A stretch of 64,000 bases of DNA from Pempheris klunzingeri (taxonomy: Eukaryota; Chordata; Actinopteri; Acropomatiformes; Pempheridae). The notes below the pieces were generated by a model, which saw only the letters and a program-made list of their open reading frames with translations, did not search any database and was not told the origin of the DNA. The stretch spans positions 14,386,328 through 14,450,327 of the forward strand of contig NC_092019.1 in the NCBI RefSeq assembly GCF_042242105.1. Direction: 5' to 3'. Positions 59,701-64,000 of the stretch are shown in pieces. A program made the translations under genes and the position numbers. Each line of letters starts with the position of its first letter. Positions within the stretch are counted from its first letter, which is position 1.

Positions 59701-60299
59701 CCATTGCAGCAGCAACAAGCACACAGAGTCACAAAGGAATTGTTCTACAAACAGATCTGCCTTGTGTCAGCTGAGAATATGCAGCAAGGAACTGGAGCCA
59801 GCAATCTTGACAAATAAAACTAGTATCAGTACTATTAATCAGTGAGCTTAACACAATAATATAAGTAATAAAATCTCTGTCAGTATTTCCCAGTAAATAT
59901 CTATCCAGTAAAATAGGATTTGTCTTGCCTTCTGCTTTGTTTTTTTAGGAGGATAAGCAGTTATTTTTCCCTTTGCTCCCCAGACAGTATGAAAACAGAT
60001 GCAGACAGACAACTGAGGACAATTCACATGAATAAATGCAGTCATTATGTATGGAAGCCAAACTATCATCCATGTGTCCATCATGTGTTTTATGTTATTT
60101 TTTATGTGTGATTCTTGCAAAAGTTCTGAGGCAGCAGTGAACACACCCACACAACTATCTCTGGTCAGCGAGTACAGTAGTATTCAAATGGTAATGAAAT
60201 GTAAAATTTTGCAAACAATATTGCAACAGTTCTTGTGCAAAAAATGAGTGAGGACTTTGACAGCTTACCTGTGCCAGACTGTGCATTGGCCACAGTCAT
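53719..60299 (-). CDS. pals2: Membrane-associated guanylate kinase scaffold PALS2 (MPP6)
   Basis: PALS2 is a MAGUK adaptor at lateral membranes that binds LIN7 and adhesion proteins. Exons on the minus strand: 60269-60299, 59311-59429, 57399-57551, 56601-56750, 56134-56361, 55192-55323, 54948-55044, 54773-54844, 54512-54673, 54214-54416, 54014-54142, 53719-53895. From the conserved Met (59425-59427, [13 protein letters not shown]) the protein has 539 residues (human 540). The exon at 60269-60299 splices in frame and adds [11 protein letters not shown], giving 550. Domains, numbered from the conserved Met: two L27 motifs at about 1-105; PDZ at about 132-212 ([19 protein letters not shown]); SH3 at about 218-285; a polylysine HOOK segment near 304-309; a guanylate-kinase-like domain at about 338-530 with degenerate P-loop [11 protein letters not shown]. 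The terminus is [11 protein letters not shown], as in human. The context (gsdme, osbpl3) supports PALS2 over MPP2. Confidence 0.96.
57554..57574. repeat. (AC)n microsatellite beside a pals2 exon
   Basis: About ten AC units start two bases beyond the acceptor side of pals2 exon 57399-57551. In the transcript they form a (GT)n tract serving as the end of the upstream intron instead of a usual pyrimidine tract. Confidence 0.85.
57949..58090 (+). repeat. Dispersed repeat copy 1 in pals2 intron
   Basis: It shares CCCCAGGCAGTATGAAAA, GGACAATT and AATAAATGCAGTCA with 59972-60106. Both lie in the same orientation in introns flanking the first conserved coding exon of pals2. The family was not identified. 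Confidence 0.6.
59972..60106 (+). repeat. Dispersed repeat copy 2 in pals2 intron
   Basis: Partner of 57949-58090, with CCCCAGACAGTATGAAAAC, GAGGACAATTCACATG and AATAAATGCAGTCATTATG. It is degenerate and non-coding. Confidence 0.6.
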
Positions 60300-63040
60300 G
60301 TTTAATACTCCTCAGCTCAGGAAGGTGAAGCTCTCTTAACACGGTCAAAAGCCGCCCAAGTGCCCACTTACAGAAACCAGAGCAACTGGAGAGCTGGAGA
60401 TGGTAGAGACCTGCTCAGTAGTAGTATTCTCAGTATTCCTTATGCTAAGAGCCATGTCATGAAATCAATCAAGATGACAGTTACTGACATAAGTTGCTAG
60501 AAATCAAATGCAGATGCAATGTGGAGGCTTGAGGCACAAAATAGCATCTATTTGTTTGTCTTGATATTCTATGTGCATGTTTGCACAGAGGGCTCTTGTG
60601 AAATAAGGGAATGACAAAGAGGGCCATTGAGCGACAAAGGATGAGTCTCAGATCCTTTTGGTTAAAGGTTGTGCCAGCCACACACAGGGAGGCCCCTGGG
60701 ACCTCTGTACAAACATGATCTCCAAACATAGTGAGGCAAAAACAACCCTGCCAATGCCTTAGTGGGAAGGTGAACAACTAGAAGTATGAGCTTTTTGAGT
60801 ATAAGCAGCCAGATTTAACTGTAAACTGTCTAAAGGCAGCATTGCACTCCATCCACACAATGTTGACAGAATTATCCAGATCCAACAAGCAACAAGAAAG
60901 ACACAAACTCACCTACAAACTAAGTTCAAATCATCACTGCAGCACGCCAGCGCGGAGACCCACTTTTTCTACAAAAGACTCATCTGGTAACTCTGGGCCT
61001 AAAGAAAGAATGGAAAGGAAAAAAAATTAAAATTATTCTAACACTCTAAAAATCCTCCTAAGTATTGATAAAAGCAGCTCTTACAGGTAAGTAAGCTCCT
61101 CTGTACCCCAACCTGACTTCATTGCCCAGACCCCTCCTGTTCATTCAGTAGTATTGTAATGCAGCCATTATGATTGGCCCAGTCAATCACATGACCACTG
61201 TCTCCTTAAAAAGACTCATTGAAAGCTCAACTCAGGAGTGAGACTGGAGCACTGATTGTGTTCTGTGGATTTAAAAAGGTCAAAAGTTGTAACTAAAAGA
61301 CACCAACCCGAAAGACCTATTTCACTGAATTACACTGAAGATAATTCTTGGTGTCTTTAGCAGATCTTGCTGCTCTGCAGCTGCCAAACATAGTCTGTTT
61401 AACATTATAAACAACAGATTCCATGTGCAGAAAACATCATTGTTTTCAGCATATTGTGCCTCACATGTCAGTGTTCTCAACATTTAAATATGGCAAAGGC
61501 TCAAAATTGTTCAAGTAAATCATGAGCGATTAACAATTTTAATTATCATCAATAGTCTTTATAATAAAGAATAGCGCTGAAGGAAAAAAATGAAATATAA
61601 AACTGCCTAGAAATTAAGCAATTAAAGCACGTCGATGCCCGGCAAAAAAAGTGCCGAGCACCACTGCACCCAGTACTTTTTAAAACATTTAAACCAGATC
61701 TAATGGTGTTGAAATACAACACCAGGGCATTAAGCCAAATCGAGAGAGCAGCTGTATCAGCCAATATTACCTTATTGCAGACACATTGGTATAGGTCTTT
61801 ATATCAGTCCATGGTTAACAAGAAATTGAAGTACAGACATGTCACACTTAGAAACAGTGTCACAATTTCATAGTTTATCCCACAGAGAGCAATGTCAAGC
61901 TGATTCATCAAACATAAAATGTCCCACTTTGGATTTATCTTGGTCACAACTCTAAAAATCAAAAGGAATCAGTATCAAGACTGTTTATGTGAAAACAAAT
62001 AGTATAAATAAATACTATCAAGTATCAAATATCAATGTGAATATCAATATCAGTACCCTGTCTAATGTGATACTGTACAGGAAACCCAAGTGCAGGGCAT
62101 TCATTATGTTAAATATGGGTGAAAGTAGGTCCATAGTACCATTACAACACTACGTGGTACCAGTTCCACGTAGTGTTGTAAAGATACAGGATAGTTTGTG
62201 AGAACTGGATACATGCACCTATTATTGTTCACTGTTAGCTGTGCCACGCAGAAGTCCCACTTTGACAGTGTGTTAGTAAGTTGGATGAATGGGGCTCAGA
62301 CACAGTCAGACCGGCTGTAGGCGGTCTGACTAAACACATGAGCAGCAGCCAGGAGGGAAGTCCTCGTGGTGGCTGATAAGTTCACAACTAGTGGCTCCAA
62401 AGTCACAGAGGGGCACTAAAGTAACATCCAGTGCAGCTAAATCAAACTAAAACCAGCCTTTCAGAATGAGGAGGAAATATGCTGTCAGGCTGGACGCGCA
62501 CGTGTAACCATAGTTTAACCACTTCCAACGTGAGCTAAAAACTTAGCCAAAAATGACAACTCGCCTTTGGTGGCTAATGAGCGGTGTTAAATACTGATTC
62601 TAGCCTGATCAGATAATATTTTGTATTAATCTGCGGCTGGTCCTCATTAGAGTTAATTCCTACAGTACCCGTCCCGTCCCAAGTTGCTGCTAGCTTCTGC
62701 TAGTTCGTGGCTCATATGCAGGCAAGTTAGCAATGCTAACGATGGCTAGCAAACACTGGCGTGCGCTCACACATGTATAGTGTTTTTCAAGCTGACAAAC
62801 ATCGTTGCCACAAACTAACAAATACGCCAGCAAAACCAACACAAACAACCCCTCTTTGTAGTGTTCTCTTGCTTAGTAACAGTGAGGCACAGTTAGCGCT
62901 CATTAGCTAATGTTAGCTAACAGTAATGAGGTTTAGACTAGCAAGCTAATATTAGCTGGTGGAGCAGTGATAGCCAAGAAGCTGAAGGGTCCCATGTTAA
63001 CACCGTAAGTGTCTGGTAAAATGAATGAATGATACTTTAC
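60300..63040 (-). other. Presumed pals2 first intron
   Basis: No coding exon is supported. The interval carries the perfect hairpin at 62142-62181 and a cluster of GCTA/TAGC tetramers at 62690-62960. The boundary with the untranslated part of the exon holding 60269-60299 is not known. Confidence 0.5.
62142..62181. repeat. Perfect 16-bp inverted repeat (hairpin)
   Basis: TTACAACACTACGTGG (62142-62157) and its exact reverse complement (62166-62181) flank an 8-base loop. This could form a stable hairpin in DNA or RNA. It could be the remnant of a small transposon or a chance palindrome. No larger precursor structure is seen around it. Confidence 0.9.
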
Positions 63041-63205
63041 CTAGTTTAAACAGTGTCACCCAGTCACGCTTTCACCCTCGCCGTCATTTCAAAGTCTCCT
63101 TTTCGCGGATTGCTTGCGTAATAGTAAGGTTAACTTGTTAGTGCGTTTGCAGTGTGTCTGTTGTCTGCCTGTGCCCCTTTCCTCTGTTCCCCGTTCACAC
63201 AGACA
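63041..63205 (-). promoter_or_regulatory. Probable pals2 untranslated first exon and promoter
   Basis: On the minus strand a CG-containing stretch (with AATCCGCGAAAAGG and TGACGGCGAGGG) runs to a good donor, CTAG followed by GTAAAG, after 63041. Its composition differs from the AT-rich flanks. It fits a first exon spliced to the exon at 60269, but this is inferred. Confidence 0.5.
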
Positions 63206-64000
63206 GAGCTGTACTAATGGCACCCAATGCCTCTCAAGTTATGTCTAACGCAATGAAATCGTGCATAATCCACCCATATAATTTACTGTGAAAAATACCC
63301 TGAAACAAATGCATGTAGTTGAGAAAAGATATATGAAGTTAAACTGCATTTCAACAAACAGCGTTTTCCTATTAAATCCAATGAAGCCTAAACATAAATG
63401 TGAGACACCCTCTGGCTGCTCTTTATTGTAGAAGGTATAGACTCACTGCAATATTACTGTGATCTGATAGCTCAATGTGGCCAAACTATGTGGTCACCAG
63501 AAATTCAAACATATATTGTAATGTTTGTCCAGCTTGTCCATCTACCAGGACTTCAAATCTGTTGTTCTGAGGTTGAAAAATGTGCCAGACTTGATGGAAG
63601 ATTACAGAGGTTTCCCTGGTCTATTAATTGCCAGTGGTGCAGTGTACCAGTAATAACAAATGTCGTCATGCACCATATCAAAAGCTATTATTGCATAGCA
63701 AACAACATATTTAAGAATTAAACTCTCAGGATACACTTACCGCACAAGGAAGATAAACTGTAGATCTTGCTACCATTCATGGCACCTGCAATATACTATA
63801 CCCACACCTGGCTACTAATCTCATTTGTGCTTCCCATCAGCAGGTCAGCATAAAGCAGCAAGCAGTTTCCCATTCACTAAATGTGGTGGTTCCGCTGCAC
63901 TGAAGCTTCTTTAAAGAGAATCAGATTAACCAGCATGCATAGTTATAGAGAACCAGTAGCTTGGACCAGCTGTCACAATAGAGTTAACCAAATTCTCAGT
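63206..64000. other. Upstream flank of pals2, nothing recognised
   Basis: AT-rich sequence to the right window edge. I see no supported coding exon, RNA gene or familiar repeat. Confidence 0.5.

Overview
The window is about 64 kb of vertebrate nuclear DNA, almost certainly from a teleost fish and most likely a percomorph. The genes are split by GT-AG introns, many only 70-350 bases long. The proteins are highly similar to human families. The introns carry dispersed repeats I know as common in percomorph fish, a decayed Tc1 transposon and long CA/GT microsatellites. There is no bacterial, phage, CRISPR or operon-type content. Exon models were built by eye, by matching reading frames to remembered family proteins. 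Every internal intron has GT-AG ends and the reading frame closes across every junction.

Layout: (1) 82-8843, minus strand: a PDE11A-type dual-GAF cyclic-nucleotide phosphodiesterase, 15 coding exons, 3' end cut off by the left window edge. (2) 12375-15323, plus: spmip4 (C7orf31), a sperm-axoneme microtubule inner protein, 8 exons, 550 residues. (3) About 17.4-45.4 kb, plus: osbpl3, an oxysterol-binding-protein-related lipid-transfer protein; 22 coding exons (28494-44628), 882 residues, with an untranslated first exon near 17.4-17.6 kb and an 11-kb first intron. (4) 48311-51521, plus: gsdme, a gasdermin E pore-forming cell-death effector with a caspase-type FEVD site in its linker; 9 coding exons, 471 residues. 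(5) 53719-60299, minus, with a likely untranslated exon at 63 kb: pals2 (MPP6), an L27-PDZ-SH3-GK scaffold; 539 residues from the conserved start or 550 from an upstream in-frame start.

The block spmip4-osbpl3-gsdme-pals2 matches the human 7p15.3 neighbourhood near HOXA. The PDE11-type gene does not belong to the human 7p15 block. In human it lies on 2q31.2 beside OSBPL6 and the gasdermin relative PJVK, near HOXD. The window therefore seems to keep an ancestral PDE11-OSBPL-gasdermin order from before the vertebrate genome duplications, and this is the most interesting large-scale feature. These genes do not form one pathway. Their adjacency reflects shared ancestry.

Repeats include an uninterrupted (TG)81 tract in a pde11 intron, an internally deleted Tc1 element with recognisable terminal inverted repeats and TA flanks inside one of two related intronic repeat copies, a TTAA-flanked MITE, a fold-back element, a perfect 16-bp hairpin and a degenerate tRNA-like sequence.
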